Shown piece by piece: positions 1 to 5,805 of a stretch of DNA of 5,805 nucleotides; within the stretch, counting starts at the first letter, position 1; each line of letters starts with the position of its first letter. The stretch is from an uncultured Selenomonadaceae bacterium (lineage in GTDB: Bacteria; Bacillota; Negativicutes; Selenomonadales; Selenomonadaceae). Where the stretch lies: assembly GCA_945637225.1 (NCBI GenBank), contig CALZDE010000139.1, positions 1 to 5,805 on the forward strand, given 5' to 3'. The translations under genes were made by a program, and so were the position numbers. The notes below the pieces were generated by a model. That model made no database searches and had not been told where the DNA came from. It worked only from the letters and a program-made list of their open reading frames with translations.

Positions 1-3
1 ATG

Positions 4-10
4 ACCTCTT
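4..10 (-). promoter_or_regulatory. Possible Shine-Dalgarno of a gene beyond the left edge
   Basis: Read on the minus strand, the 32 bases after the dnaJ stop are AT-rich and end with AAGAGGT followed by CAT at the window edge. The AAGAGGT looks like a ribosome binding site for a co-directional gene starting just outside the window. In many Bacillota the gene after dnaJ is prmA (ribosomal protein L11 methyltransferase), but nothing here identifies it. No hairpin with a T-run is present between dnaJ and the edge, so the operon probably continues. The match is short and could be chance. Confidence 0.3.
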
Positions 11-32
11 ATTTTATTTCCAAAACTTAAAC

Positions 33-1175
33 TTAGTCCTGAAACATCTTTTTAATTCTGTTAAGAAAGCTGGTCTGCTCTGGATTGACCTTCTCACCGC
101 TAAGGTCAGCAAATTCCTTCAGCAGTTCTTTCTGTCTGTCAGACAATTTCTGAGGAGTCAGTACCTTTACTCTTACATGCTCATCACCGATACCGTTACC
201 TCTTACATGCTTAATGCCCTTTTCTCTCAAGCGGAAGGTCTTGCCTGTCTGAGTGCCTGCTGGAATAGTCATCTTTACTGGGCCGTAAAGGGTAGGTACT
301 TCAATTTCATCACCTAATGCAGCCTGAACGAAGGAAATAGGCACCTCACAGGAAACATCATAGCCATCACGTTCAAAAATATCATGTGGCTTTACATAGC
401 AGAAGATGTACAAATCACCGTTTTCACCGCCACGTATGCCTGCCTGACCGCCCCCTGGGATTCTTACACGGGAACCATTATCTACACCAGCCTGAATGTT
501 TACATTGATACGGCGCTGAACTCTGCGGATACCCTTGCCTGCGCACTTCTTACATGGATTCTTAACAATCTTGCCAGTACCGCCACAGCGACCACAGGTA
601 GTAGCACTTACCATACGGCCAAATGGAGTGTTGACAGCCTTCTGAACCTGACCGGAACCATGACAGTCTGGACAGGTTTCTGGAGAAGTGCCCTTAGCTG
701 CACCATTACCGCCACATTCATCACAGATTTCATTTCTTGGTACATTGATTTCCTTCTTAACACCAAAAGCTGCCTCAGTAAACTCAAGCTCCATGTCATA
801 ACGAAGGTCAGCACCTCTCTCCGGCCCATTACGGCGCTGTCTGGCACCGCCACCAAAGAAACTGCCAAAGATATCTTCAAAACCGCCGAAGCCTTCAAAA
901 CCATCAAAACCGCCACCAGCTCCTGCACTAGCACCAGTACCGTTGCGGAAAGCATCATGACCATACTGGTCGTAAGCCGCCTTTTTCTGAGGATCCTTCA
1001 AAATGTCATAGGCTTCATTAACCTCTTTCATTTTATTCTCTGCTGCCTTAGGGTTATCCTTATTACGGTCAGGATGATATTCCTTTGCCTTCTTACGGTA
1101 AGCCTTCTTTATTTCATCATCAGAGGCACCCTTCTGAACACCCAGTACCTCGTAATAGTCACGCTTTTCGCTCAT
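33..1175 (-). CDS. dnaJ: Chaperone protein DnaJ (type I/A Hsp40 co-chaperone)
   Basis: Cytosolic co-chaperone that binds unfolded proteins, passes them to DnaK and stimulates DnaK ATP hydrolysis. The 380-residue product is a full type I DnaJ. The J domain spans about residues 5-71 with the HPD motif at 34-36. A Gly/Phe-rich linker follows at about 78-112. The zinc-binding domain has four CxxCxGxG repeats, with Cys pairs at 151/154, 168/171, 194/197 and 208/211, all intact. The C-terminal substrate-binding beta domains end near 340, followed by a helical tail. The ATG at 1173-1175 is chosen because AAGGTGG (1187-1181) lies 5 bases upstream. A GTG three codons earlier overlaps that ribosome binding site and is unlikely. 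It is the last visible gene of the operon and follows dnaK after a 110-base gap that contains a stem-loop. The stop is TAA. Confidence 0.97.
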   Translation of the reverse strand: MSEKRDYYEVLGVQKGASDDEIKKAYRKKAKEYHPDRNKDNPKAAENKMKEVNEAYDILKDPQKKAAYDQYGHDAFRNGTGASAGAGGGFDGFEGFGGFEDIFGSFFGGGARQRRNGPERGADLRYDMELEFTEAAFGVKKEINVPRNEICDECGGNGAAKGTSPETCPDCHGSGQVQKAVNTPFGRMVSATTCGRCGGTGKIVKNPCKKCAGKGIRRVQRRINVNIQAGVDNGSRVRIPGGGQAGIRGGENGDLYIFCYVKPHDIFERDGYDVSCEVPISFVQAALGDEIEVPTLYGPVKMTIPAGTQTGKTFRLREKGIKHVRGNGIGDEHVRVKVLTPQKLSDRQKELLKEFADLSGEKVNPEQTSFLNRIKKMFQD

Positions 1176-1207
1176 TTTTACCACCTTAAATAATATAACG
1201 ACACAAA

Positions 1208-1245
1208 GGCTGCTGCAAAATGGTATTACCTTCTTGACAACAGCC
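1208..1245 (-). repeat. Intercistronic stem-loop between dnaK and dnaJ
   Basis: On the minus strand GGCTGTTG (1245-1238) pairs with CAGCAGCC (1215-1208), giving an 8-bp stem with one G-U pair around a 22-base loop. After the stem comes only TTTGTGTCG, too short and broken a T-run for a normal intrinsic terminator. Possible roles are partial attenuation, an mRNA processing point, or a stabiliser of the upstream dnaK message. The gap is longer than the other gaps of the operon (45 and 72 bases). Function is inferred only from position and pairing. Confidence 0.4.
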
Positions 1246-1285
1246 CTCGCTATCTATCTCTTAATATATTTCTTCAGATAAGGAA

Positions 1286-3127
1286 TTATTTATCCTTTAC
1301 TTCAGTATAATCAGCATCAACTACATCATCGTCAGCCTTAGCCTGCTGTGCACCTTCACCGCCAGCCTGCTGCTGAGCCTGCTGTGCCTGCTGATAAGCT
1401 GCCGCACTTACTTCATAAACCAGCTTCTGGAGAGCCTCGCTAGCACTCTTAATAGCATCGTTATCAGTGCCCTTCAGAGCCTCACGAACCTTCTCAATAG
1501 CTGCGTTAATCTCGCTAGCCTTAGCAGAATCAACCTTGTCACCGAAGTCCTTCAGGGTCTTCTCTGCCTGATATGCCAGAGACTCTGCATTGTTGCGAAC
1601 CTCAATGCCTTCCTTACGCTTCTTATCGTCAGCTGCATGTGCCTCAGCATCCTTAACCATGCGGTCAATATCTTCCTTGCTCATGCCGGAATCGGACTGA
1701 ATGGTAATCTTCTGCTGCTTGCCAGTACCGAGGTCCTTAGCGGATACATTTACGATACCGTTAGCATCAATATCGAAGGTAACTTCAATCTGAGGAACAC
1801 CACGTGGAGCTGGTGGAATGTCGGTCAGGCTGAAACGGCCCAGAGTCTTGTTGTCTGCTGCCATCTCACGCTCACCCTGCAGTACATGGATATCAACTGC
1901 TGGCTGATTGTCAGCTGCGGTGGAGAATACCTGGCTCTTCTTGGTAGGAATAGTAGTGTTACGGTCGATCAGCTTAGTGCAAACGCCGCCCAGAGTCTCA
2001 ATACCCAGAGACAGTGGAGTTACGTCTAACAGTAACAAATCGCTGGTACCAGCCTCACCGGAAAGAACGCCACCCTGAATACATGCACCTACAGATACAA
2101 CCTCATCAGGATTTACGCCCTTGAATGGCTCCTTGCCTAAGTACTTCTTAACAGCTTCCTGAACTGCTGGAATACGGGAAGAACCACCAACCATAACGAT
2201 CTTGTCAATCTTGTCAACGGTCAGGTCAGCGTCGGACATAGCCTTACGAACTGGGCCCATAGTACGCTCAATGAGGTCTGCAGTCAGCTCGTTGAACTTT
2301 GCACGGGTCAGAGTCATATCTAAATGGAGAGGACCAGCAGCACTTGCAGTGATGAATGGCAGGTTGATATTGGTCTCCATCATGTTGGAGAGCTCGCACT
2401 TTGCCTTCTCAGCAGCCTCTAATACACGCTGAGCGCTCATCTTGTCTGCGGACAGGTCTACGCCATTTTCCTTCTTGAACTCGCTTACCATCCAGTTGAA
2501 TACTGCATGGTCGAAATCGTCACCGCCGAGGTGAGTATCACCGCTGGTAGCCAGAACCTCGAAAGTACCATCCTCAATTTCCAGAATAGATACATCGAAG
2601 GTACCGCCGCCTAAGTCATGAACCATGATGGTCTGAGAGGAAGAACCCTTATCTACACCATAAGCCAGAGCAGCTGCGGTAGGCTCGTTGATGATACGCT
2701 TAACATCTAAGCCTGCAATACGGCCTGCATCCTTAGTAGCCTGACGCTGGCTGTCGTTGAAGTATGCAGGAACGGTAATAACTGCCTCAGTAACAGTCTC
2801 ACCTAAGTAAGCCTCAGCATCAGCCTTCAGCTTCTGCAGAATCATAGCAGAAATCTCAGGTGGAGTGTAGCTCTTGCCATCAATAGTAACGGTGTAGTTC
2901 TTCTCGCCCATGTGACGCTTAATGGAAGCGATGGTACGGTCAGGATTGGAAACAGCCTGACGCTTTGCCAGCTGACCAACTAAACGCTCGCCAGTCTTAG
3001 AAAAACCAACAACAGAAGGGGTGATACGGCTACCCTCAGGGTTGGTGATAACGGTAGGCTCGCCGCCTTCCATAACAGATACAACGGAATTAGTAGTACC
3101 TAAATCGATACCAATAATCTTAGACAT
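1286..3127 (-). CDS. dnaK: Molecular chaperone DnaK (Hsp70)
   Basis: ATP-driven cytosolic chaperone that binds and releases exposed hydrophobic segments, assisted by DnaJ and GrpE. The product has 613 residues, a normal length. The nucleotide-binding domain carries the three Hsp70 signatures: IDLGTTNS at 7-14, [12 protein letters not shown] at 171-182, and [10 protein letters not shown] at 311-320. The interdomain linker LLLLDVTP (364-371) leads into the substrate-binding beta domain, then a helical lid from about 485. The tail is rich in Gln and Ala and ends in an acidic [12 protein letters not shown] stretch. The region near 70-92 is short and lacks the roughly 24-residue insert of Gram-negative DnaK, as in Bacillota. 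Odd points are His170 before the second signature, where Tyr or Phe is usual, and Cys at 244, 349 and 383. AGGAGG (3142-3137) lies 9 bases before the ATG. It sits 72 bases after grpE in the operon. Confidence 0.98.
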   Translation of the reverse strand: MSKIIGIDLGTTNSVVSVMEGGEPTVITNPEGSRITPSVVGFSKTGERLVGQLAKRQAVSNPDRTIASIKRHMGEKNYTVTIDGKSYTPPEISAMILQKLKADAEAYLGETVTEAVITVPAYFNDSQRQATKDAGRIAGLDVKRIINEPTAAALAYGVDKGSSSQTIMVHDLGGGTFDVSILEIEDGTFEVLATSGDTHLGGDDFDHAVFNWMVSEFKKENGVDLSADKMSAQRVLEAAEKAKCELSNMMETNINLPFITASAAGPLHLDMTLTRAKFNELTADLIERTMGPVRKAMSDADLTVDKIDKIVMVGGSSRIPAVQEAVKKYLGKEPFKGVNPDEVVSVGACIQGGVLSGEAGTSDLLLLDVTPLSLGIETLGGVCTKLIDRNTTIPTKKSQVFSTAADNQPAVDIHVLQGEREMAADNKTLGRFSLTDIPPAPRGVPQIEVTFDIDANGIVNVSAKDLGTGKQQKITIQSDSGMSKEDIDRMVKDAEAHAADDKKRKEGIEVRNNAESLAYQAEKTLKDFGDKVDSAKASEINAAIEKVREALKGTDNDAIKSASEALQKLVYEVSAAAYQQAQQAQQQAGGEGAQQAKADDDVVDADYTEVKDK

Positions 3128-3162
3128 AATATATTTCCTCCTAAAAGTGTTTTTACTTAATT

Positions 3163-3168
3163 ATTATA
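3163..3168 (-). promoter_or_regulatory. Possible internal -10 element upstream of dnaK
   Basis: The 72-base grpE-dnaK gap is AT-rich and contains a perfect TATAAT on the minus strand, about 20 bases before the dnaK ribosome binding site. No convincing -35 hexamer is seen 16-18 bases upstream, and there is no TGn extension. A weak internal promoter giving extra DnaK is possible, but an AT-rich spacer can produce such a hexamer by chance. Confidence 0.2.
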
Positions 3169-3199
3169 TACTAGAAACTTTCCTAAAGTGATACGCCTG

Positions 3200-3817
3200 C
3201 TAATTAGAAACAACCTGAACCATAGCAGGACGGATTACCTTGCCCTTGACCATGTAGCCCTTCTGCATTTCCATGGCAATAGTATCATCCTCTAAATCAG
3301 GATTTTCCACACGCATTACAGCCTGATGGAAGTTTGGATCAAACTTTGCATCCTTGGCTTCAATAGGCTCTAACCCCTTATTCTTCAAGGCATCCATCAA
3401 CTGCTTCTGAATCATAATCATACCCTTTTTAAAGGTCTCTACATCAGTAGTATCAGCAGCCATCGCACGCTCAAAGTTGTCAATCAGAGGAAGCAGGTTC
3501 TTAACAAATTCTGCCTCAACAGAATTTCCCAGTTCTTCCTTTTCCTGACGAGTACGGCGACGGAAGTTTTCAAAATCTGCTCTCAGCCTCAGAAGTTTAT
3601 CCTCAGTCTCTGCTGCCTTAGCCTTCAATGCTTCAACTTCACTATTATTATCTGCCTTTTCCTCAGCACCCTCAGTCTGTGCCTCAGCTTCAGCCTTTAC
3701 TTCTGCTTCAGTATCAACCTTTACCTCAGTATCCTCTGCGGTATTCTCTACGTTCTGCTGCTCATCTGCCATTGGGTCAGCCCCCTTTTTTCTAAATAAT
3801 TTATCCCAGAAAGGCAT
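3200..3817 (-). CDS. grpE: Nucleotide exchange factor GrpE
   Basis: Homodimeric cytosolic factor that opens the DnaK nucleotide-binding domain and releases ADP, completing the chaperone cycle. From the first ATG the product has 205 residues. Residues 1-15 are short and basic (FWDKLFRKK), and about 17-60 are acidic, low-complexity and probably disordered. The long dimerising helix runs from about 60 to 118 (LRLRADFENFRRRTRQEKEE) and leads to a short helical bundle. The C-terminal beta wing at about 158-203 has the family pattern FDPNFHQAVMRV followed by GYMVKGKVIRPAMVQV. The start is uncertain. The ATG at 3817 has AAGGAGT (3834-3828) 10 bases upstream. A second ATG at 3770-3772 would give 190 residues beginning MADEQQ and has AAGGGGG 8 bases upstream. 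The gene lies 45 bases after hrcA and 72 before dnaK. Confidence 0.95.
   Translation of the reverse strand: MPFWDKLFRKKGADPMADEQQNVENTAEDTEVKVDTEAEVKAEAEAQTEGAEEKADNNSEVEALKAKAAETEDKLLRLRADFENFRRRTRQEKEELGNSVEAEFVKNLLPLIDNFERAMAADTTDVETFKKGMIMIQKQLMDALKNKGLEPIEAKDAKFDPNFHQAVMRVENPDLEDDTIAMEMQKGYMVKGKVIRPAMVQVVSN
3770..3793 (-). promoter_or_regulatory. Alternative grpE start and purine-rich ribosome binding site
   Basis: Within the first 16 codons of the long grpE frame, the minus strand has a run of six A and five G (3791-3781), then eight bases and an ATG (3772-3770). AAGGGGG at 8-base spacing is a reasonable Shine-Dalgarno, and MADEQQ is a common kind of GrpE beginning. The 15 preceding codons include AGA, GGG and CCA, which I judge less favoured in the neighbouring chaperone genes, though I did not count codons. 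Either start, or both, could be used. Confidence 0.4.
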
Positions 3818-3862
3818 TACGCCCTTTACTCCTTTTTACGTTTGCCACACCGAATCATTACA

Positions 3863-4897
3863 CTACCACTTAAACCGCTTTATGATTTGAGTGAGATTCT
3901 GATTCATATAATTAAGAAGCGATACGGTTTTGCCATACTCCATGCGGGTAGGTCCCAAAACTGCTAATGACCCCAGCAGCTCACCGTCTAAGTGATAAGT
4001 TGCTGTAATAATACTGCAATCCTGAATACCACTGTACTCATTTTCCCTGCCGATTGACACGCTGAGACCCTCACCTAAGTGAGCATGAAGAATATCCTTC
4101 ATAAGCTGATCTTCCTCTAGCATGAGAAGAAGCTCCTTCACCTTGTCCACATCGTGAAATTCCGGCTGTTCCATAAGCTGGCTTGTACCACCGAGGTAAA
4201 GACGTTCCTTCCTTTCGGTATCTAAAGCCTTGCCTATAAGGGAAAGTGCCGACTCATAAAGCCCAGCATCACCAATCTCATCTCTTACCTTCTTGAGATT
4301 ACCGCCATGAATAGCCCGCAAAGTATTTCCTGTCAGGCTCTTATTCACAACCCCAGCCATGCGCTGGAAATCCTCAAAGGCAGCTCCCACTGGCATTTCC
4401 ACAATATGATTTTCAACAAATCCAGCATCCGTCATAATAACAGCTATTACCCGATGGTCATCAAGGGGAAGAAACTGCATACAGCGAAAAGCCGCTCTGG
4501 AAATCTGTGGTGCCAGCACCATGGAAACATTCTTTGTCATTTTGGAAATAAGCTTTGCTGTTTCCTGAAAAACCTGATCAATATGCTGAACCTTTGTCTT
4601 ATACCACTTATCGATTATTGCTTTTTCTTCATCTGACATAGGCTGTACCGGCATAAGGGAATCTACATAAAGCCTATATCCCTTAGCTGATGGCACCCTG
4701 CCAGAAGATGTATGGAGATGCTCAAGATAGCCTAACATTTCCAAGTCTGCCATCTCATTGCGAATAGTTGCCGGGCTGACACCCAAATCATATTTGCGTG
4801 CCAAGGTTCTGGACCCTACTGGTTCGGCTGACTCTATATAGTCCTGAACAACCGCCTGCAACACTCGTTGTTTTCTTTCGTCCAGCTCACCCTGCAT
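3863..4897 (-). CDS. hrcA: Heat-inducible transcription repressor HrcA
   Basis: Dimeric repressor that binds CIRCE operators and controls class I heat-shock genes. In known systems its activity depends on the GroE chaperonin, which lets misfolded protein relieve repression. The 344-residue product is of usual length. The N-terminal winged helix-turn-helix spans about 5-75, with the recognition region VSPATIRNEMADLEMLGYLE (40-59) and the wing HTSSGRVPS (62-70), where most relatives have HTSAGR. The GAF-like core follows, with an inserted dimerisation domain in the middle. The conserved C-terminal motif IGRENEYSGIQDCSII is at 282-297, then LGSLAVLGPTRMEY (308-321) and a closing helix. AGGAGGT (4911-4905) lies 7 bases before the ATG. 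It is first in the operon, directly behind a CIRCE, so it most likely represses its own synthesis together with grpE, dnaK and dnaJ. The stop is TAG. Confidence 0.97.
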   Translation of the reverse strand: MQGELDERKQRVLQAVVQDYIESAEPVGSRTLARKYDLGVSPATIRNEMADLEMLGYLEHLHTSSGRVPSAKGYRLYVDSLMPVQPMSDEEKAIIDKWYKTKVQHIDQVFQETAKLISKMTKNVSMVLAPQISRAAFRCMQFLPLDDHRVIAVIMTDAGFVENHIVEMPVGAAFEDFQRMAGVVNKSLTGNTLRAIHGGNLKKVRDEIGDAGLYESALSLIGKALDTERKERLYLGGTSQLMEQPEFHDVDKVKELLLMLEEDQLMKDILHAHLGEGLSVSIGRENEYSGIQDCSIITATYHLDGELLGSLAVLGPTRMEYGKTVSLLNYMNQNLTQIIKRFKW

Positions 4898-4915
4898 CGT
4901 AATTACCTCCTGCTG

Positions 4916-4942
4916 TTAGCACTCTAAGTTGCTGAGTGCTAA
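4916..4942. promoter_or_regulatory. CIRCE operator (HrcA binding site)
   Basis: Perfect match to the CIRCE consensus: TTAGCACTC (4916-4924), nine bases, then GAGTGCTAA (4934-4942), with both arms intact. It lies between the -10 region and the hrcA ribosome binding site, in the 5' untranslated part of the message. Bound HrcA would block RNA polymerase at the start site. The same inverted repeat can form a 9-bp hairpin near the 5' end of the transcript. It is the only complete CIRCE I found in the window. Confidence 0.98.
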
Positions 4943-4950
4943 CTTATGTA

Positions 4951-4982
4951 ATTATAATACACCTAAAAAAACAAAAAGTCAA
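4951..4982 (-). promoter_or_regulatory. Housekeeping sigma (sigma-A type) promoter of the hrcA operon
   Basis: On the minus strand TTGACT (4982-4977) is followed after 17 bases by TATTAT (4959-4954). A perfect TATAAT overlaps it at 4956-4951 but would need a 20-base spacer. A second TTGACT lies eight bases further upstream (4990-4985). A- and T-tracts at about 4992-5014 could act as an UP element. Transcription would begin around 4944-4948, just ahead of the CIRCE arms, the standard arrangement for HrcA-repressed genes. Confidence 0.8.
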
Positions 4983-5045
4983 TAAGTCAATGCAAAAAAT
5001 TTTGATTTTTTTCAAGAAAACTACGTTCTATGGTAAATAACGCAC

Positions 5046-5080
5046 AAAAAAGGCGAAACCAAAACACATGGCTCCGCCTC
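5046..5080 (-). terminator. Intrinsic terminator after the MCP-like gene
   Basis: On the minus strand AGGCGGAGCC (5079-5070) pairs with GGTTTCGCCT (5060-5051) over 10 bp with two G-U pairs, around a 9-base loop. The stem runs directly into six T (5051-5046). It begins 26 bases after the stop codon of the MCP-like gene, and the hrcA promoter follows. This separates the MCP-like transcript from the heat-shock operon. The other strand has no T-run after the stem, so it works in one direction. Confidence 0.88.
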
Positions 5081-5105
5081 TAAAAATCAATGTTCTTCTA
5101 TTGAA

Positions 5106-5612
5106 TTATTGCTGGAGATACTTCTTCAGATCCTCAGCTGCCTTGGTTACACGGGAGAGGTTCTCGGTAATCTCAGCGGTGGATGCTGCCTGCTGCTGGC
5201 TGATAGAACCAGTAGTCTCGATGGTCTTAGCGATATCACCTACAGCCTTGTTCATCTCGTTCAGAGTGCGCTGAATACGCTCAGTAGCCTCACGGGACTG
5301 CTCTGCCAGCTTACGAACTTCCTCAGCTACGACTGCGAAGCCACGGCCCTGCTCACCTGCACGAGCTGCCTCAATAGCCGCATTAAGACCTAAAAGATTA
5401 GTCTCCTCAGCAATATCGGTAATGAAATCAATAACCTTAATAGTCTCTGCATTCTTCTCCATCAGAAGCTTTGCCTGCTTAACAGACTGCTGACCTGCAG
5501 TTGCTAACTCACTTGCGCTGCGTGCCAGCTGCTCAACTGCAAGATAAACGGTCTGGGTAGAAATCGCAATTTCCTCAACTAATACATTCTGATCTGTCTG
5601 CTCTAAAGCCAT
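5106..5612 (-). CDS. Small soluble methyl-accepting chemotaxis-like signalling protein
   Basis: The 168-residue product is almost only the cytoplasmic signalling hairpin of chemoreceptors. Two coiled-coil arms (about 1-68 and 92-168) flank the conserved tip [20 protein letters not shown] (70-89), which continues [18 protein letters not shown] to 106. In known receptors this tip binds CheW and CheA and forms trimers of dimers. There is no signal peptide, membrane helix, HAMP domain or recognisable ligand domain. The typical methylation pattern, two small residues, xx, two Gln/Glu, xx, two small residues, fits residues 135-144 around Gln139-Gln140. The ATG at 5610-5612 is chosen because GAGGGGGA (5628-5621) lies 8 bases upstream. 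An in-frame TTG at 5628-5630 overlaps that site and is rejected. The gene has its own ribosome binding site and terminator, so it looks complete rather than a broken receptor. Whether it serves chemotaxis or another CheA/CheW-like pathway cannot be told here. Confidence 0.88.
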   Translation of the reverse strand: MALEQTDQNVLVEEIAISTQTVYLAVEQLARSASELATAGQQSVKQAKLLMEKNAETIKVIDFITDIAEETNLLGLNAAIEAARAGEQGRGFAVVAEEVRKLAEQSREATERIQRTLNEMNKAVGDIAKTIETTGSISQQQAASTAEITENLSRVTKAAEDLKKYLQQ

Positions 5613-5620
5613 TGTTTGTA

Positions 5621-5628
5621 TCCCCCTC
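5621..5628 (-). promoter_or_regulatory. Ribosome binding site that fixes the MCP-like start
   Basis: GAGGGGGA on the minus strand lies 8 bases before the ATG at 5612-5610. It overlaps the upstream in-frame TTG and so argues for the 168-residue product rather than a 174-residue one. Confidence 0.7.
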
Positions 5629-5679
5629 AAATATCAAAAAAGTCATCACTAGATAGTAGCCTGCTTTTATTAACCAAAC

Positions 5680-5710
5680 ATAATATATCTATCTTTGTAT
5701 GTATTCGACA
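5680..5710 (-). promoter_or_regulatory. Candidate promoter of the MCP-like gene with a Spo0A-like box
   Basis: On the minus strand TATTAT (5685-5680), overlapped by TATATT (5687-5682), makes a plausible -10 about 67 bases before the ATG. No normal TTGACA-like hexamer lies 16-18 bases upstream. In that position is TGTCGAA (5710-5704), identical to the core of the Spo0A box (TGNCGAA). Promoters activated by Spo0A often have such a box over the -35 region. The roughly 60-base leader that follows shows no riboswitch I recognise. The match is a single 7-mer in AT-rich DNA, so the assignment is tentative. Confidence 0.3.
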
Positions 5711-5773
5711 CGAAATCCTAAAAACCTTCTTTTTTTTAAGATATTTTGAAAAATTTATAACGCCCTCAATCAT

Positions 5774-5794
5774 GAAAATGCAACAAGCATTTTC
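5774..5794. repeat. Perfect inverted repeat near the right edge
   Basis: GAAAATGC (5774-5781) and GCATTTTC (5787-5794) form an 8-bp perfect inverted repeat around a 5-base loop. On the plus strand a pyrimidine-rich TTCCT follows, and on the minus strand there is no T-run, so it is at best a weak terminator. It may end a gene beyond the edge or be a protein site. Between it and the MCP-like gene (5613-5773) I see no coding region, only AT-rich DNA with the candidate promoter. Confidence 0.35.
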
Positions 5795-5805
5795 TTCCTA
5801 TGACA

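Noticed and set aside
384..1193. A 269-codon open frame on the plus strand opposite dnaJ
   Set aside because: It lies almost entirely opposite a clear, conserved dnaJ, has no recognisable domain, and its length follows from the codon bias of dnaJ. Not a gene.
1192..1219. Promoter-like TTTGCA, 16 bases, TATATT on the minus strand before dnaJ
   Set aside because: The implied transcript start would fall inside the dnaJ ribosome binding site (1187-1181), and the -35 matches only 4 of 6 positions.
1441..1448. TAGCACTC, resembling one CIRCE arm, inside dnaK
   Set aside because: The second arm is absent at the 9-base spacing, and the site is within coding sequence.
5628..5630. TTG as the start of the MCP-like protein
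   Set aside because: It overlaps the GAGGGGGA ribosome binding site that serves the ATG at 5612.
5718..5740. A- and T-runs with possible pairing around 5718-5740, looking like a terminator
   Set aside because: The stem would be nearly all A-U pairs with a very short loop and is too weak to act as an intrinsic terminator.
5772..5805. Possible start of a plus-strand gene (ATG AAA ATG CAA) running off the right edge
   Set aside because: No ribosome binding site precedes it, it overlaps the inverted repeat, and only 11 codons are visible.

Overview
The window carries the classical Bacillota heat-shock operon hrcA-grpE-dnaK-dnaJ, all on the minus strand and so read right to left, preceded by a separate small gene for a soluble chemoreceptor-type signalling protein. 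HrcA, the HrcA-type CIRCE operator and a short DnaK that lacks the N-terminal insert of Gram-negative homologues all point to Bacillota. The general look of the proteins suggests an anaerobic lineage, possibly Negativicutes. That placement is inferred from memory of family sequences and was not tested.

Layout from right to left. Bases 5805-5613 hold no convincing gene: there is a perfect inverted repeat near the edge, then a candidate promoter and the leader of the next gene. Bases 5612-5106 encode a 168-residue MCP signalling hairpin with no sensor, membrane or HAMP part, closed by a strong intrinsic terminator (5080-5046). A sigma-A type promoter (4982-4951) and a perfect CIRCE (4942-4916) then drive hrcA (4897-3863), grpE (3817-3200), dnaK (3127-1286) and dnaJ (1175-33). 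No intrinsic terminator separates the four genes. None follows dnaJ in the 32 bases left, where a Shine-Dalgarno-like sequence hints at another operon gene outside the window.

How they work together: HrcA binds CIRCE and represses the operon, and misfolding stress inactivates HrcA and raises chaperone output. DnaJ delivers unfolded clients to DnaK and stimulates its ATPase, and GrpE exchanges ADP for ATP to release the client. The MCP-like gene is a separate transcription unit with no visible mechanistic tie to the chaperones.

This is mostly a well-understood region and I found no clear new system. The points most worth a second look are the sensorless mini-MCP and its possible Spo0A-type box, the uncertain grpE start with an A6G5 run, and the unusual His before the second Hsp70 signature of DnaK.
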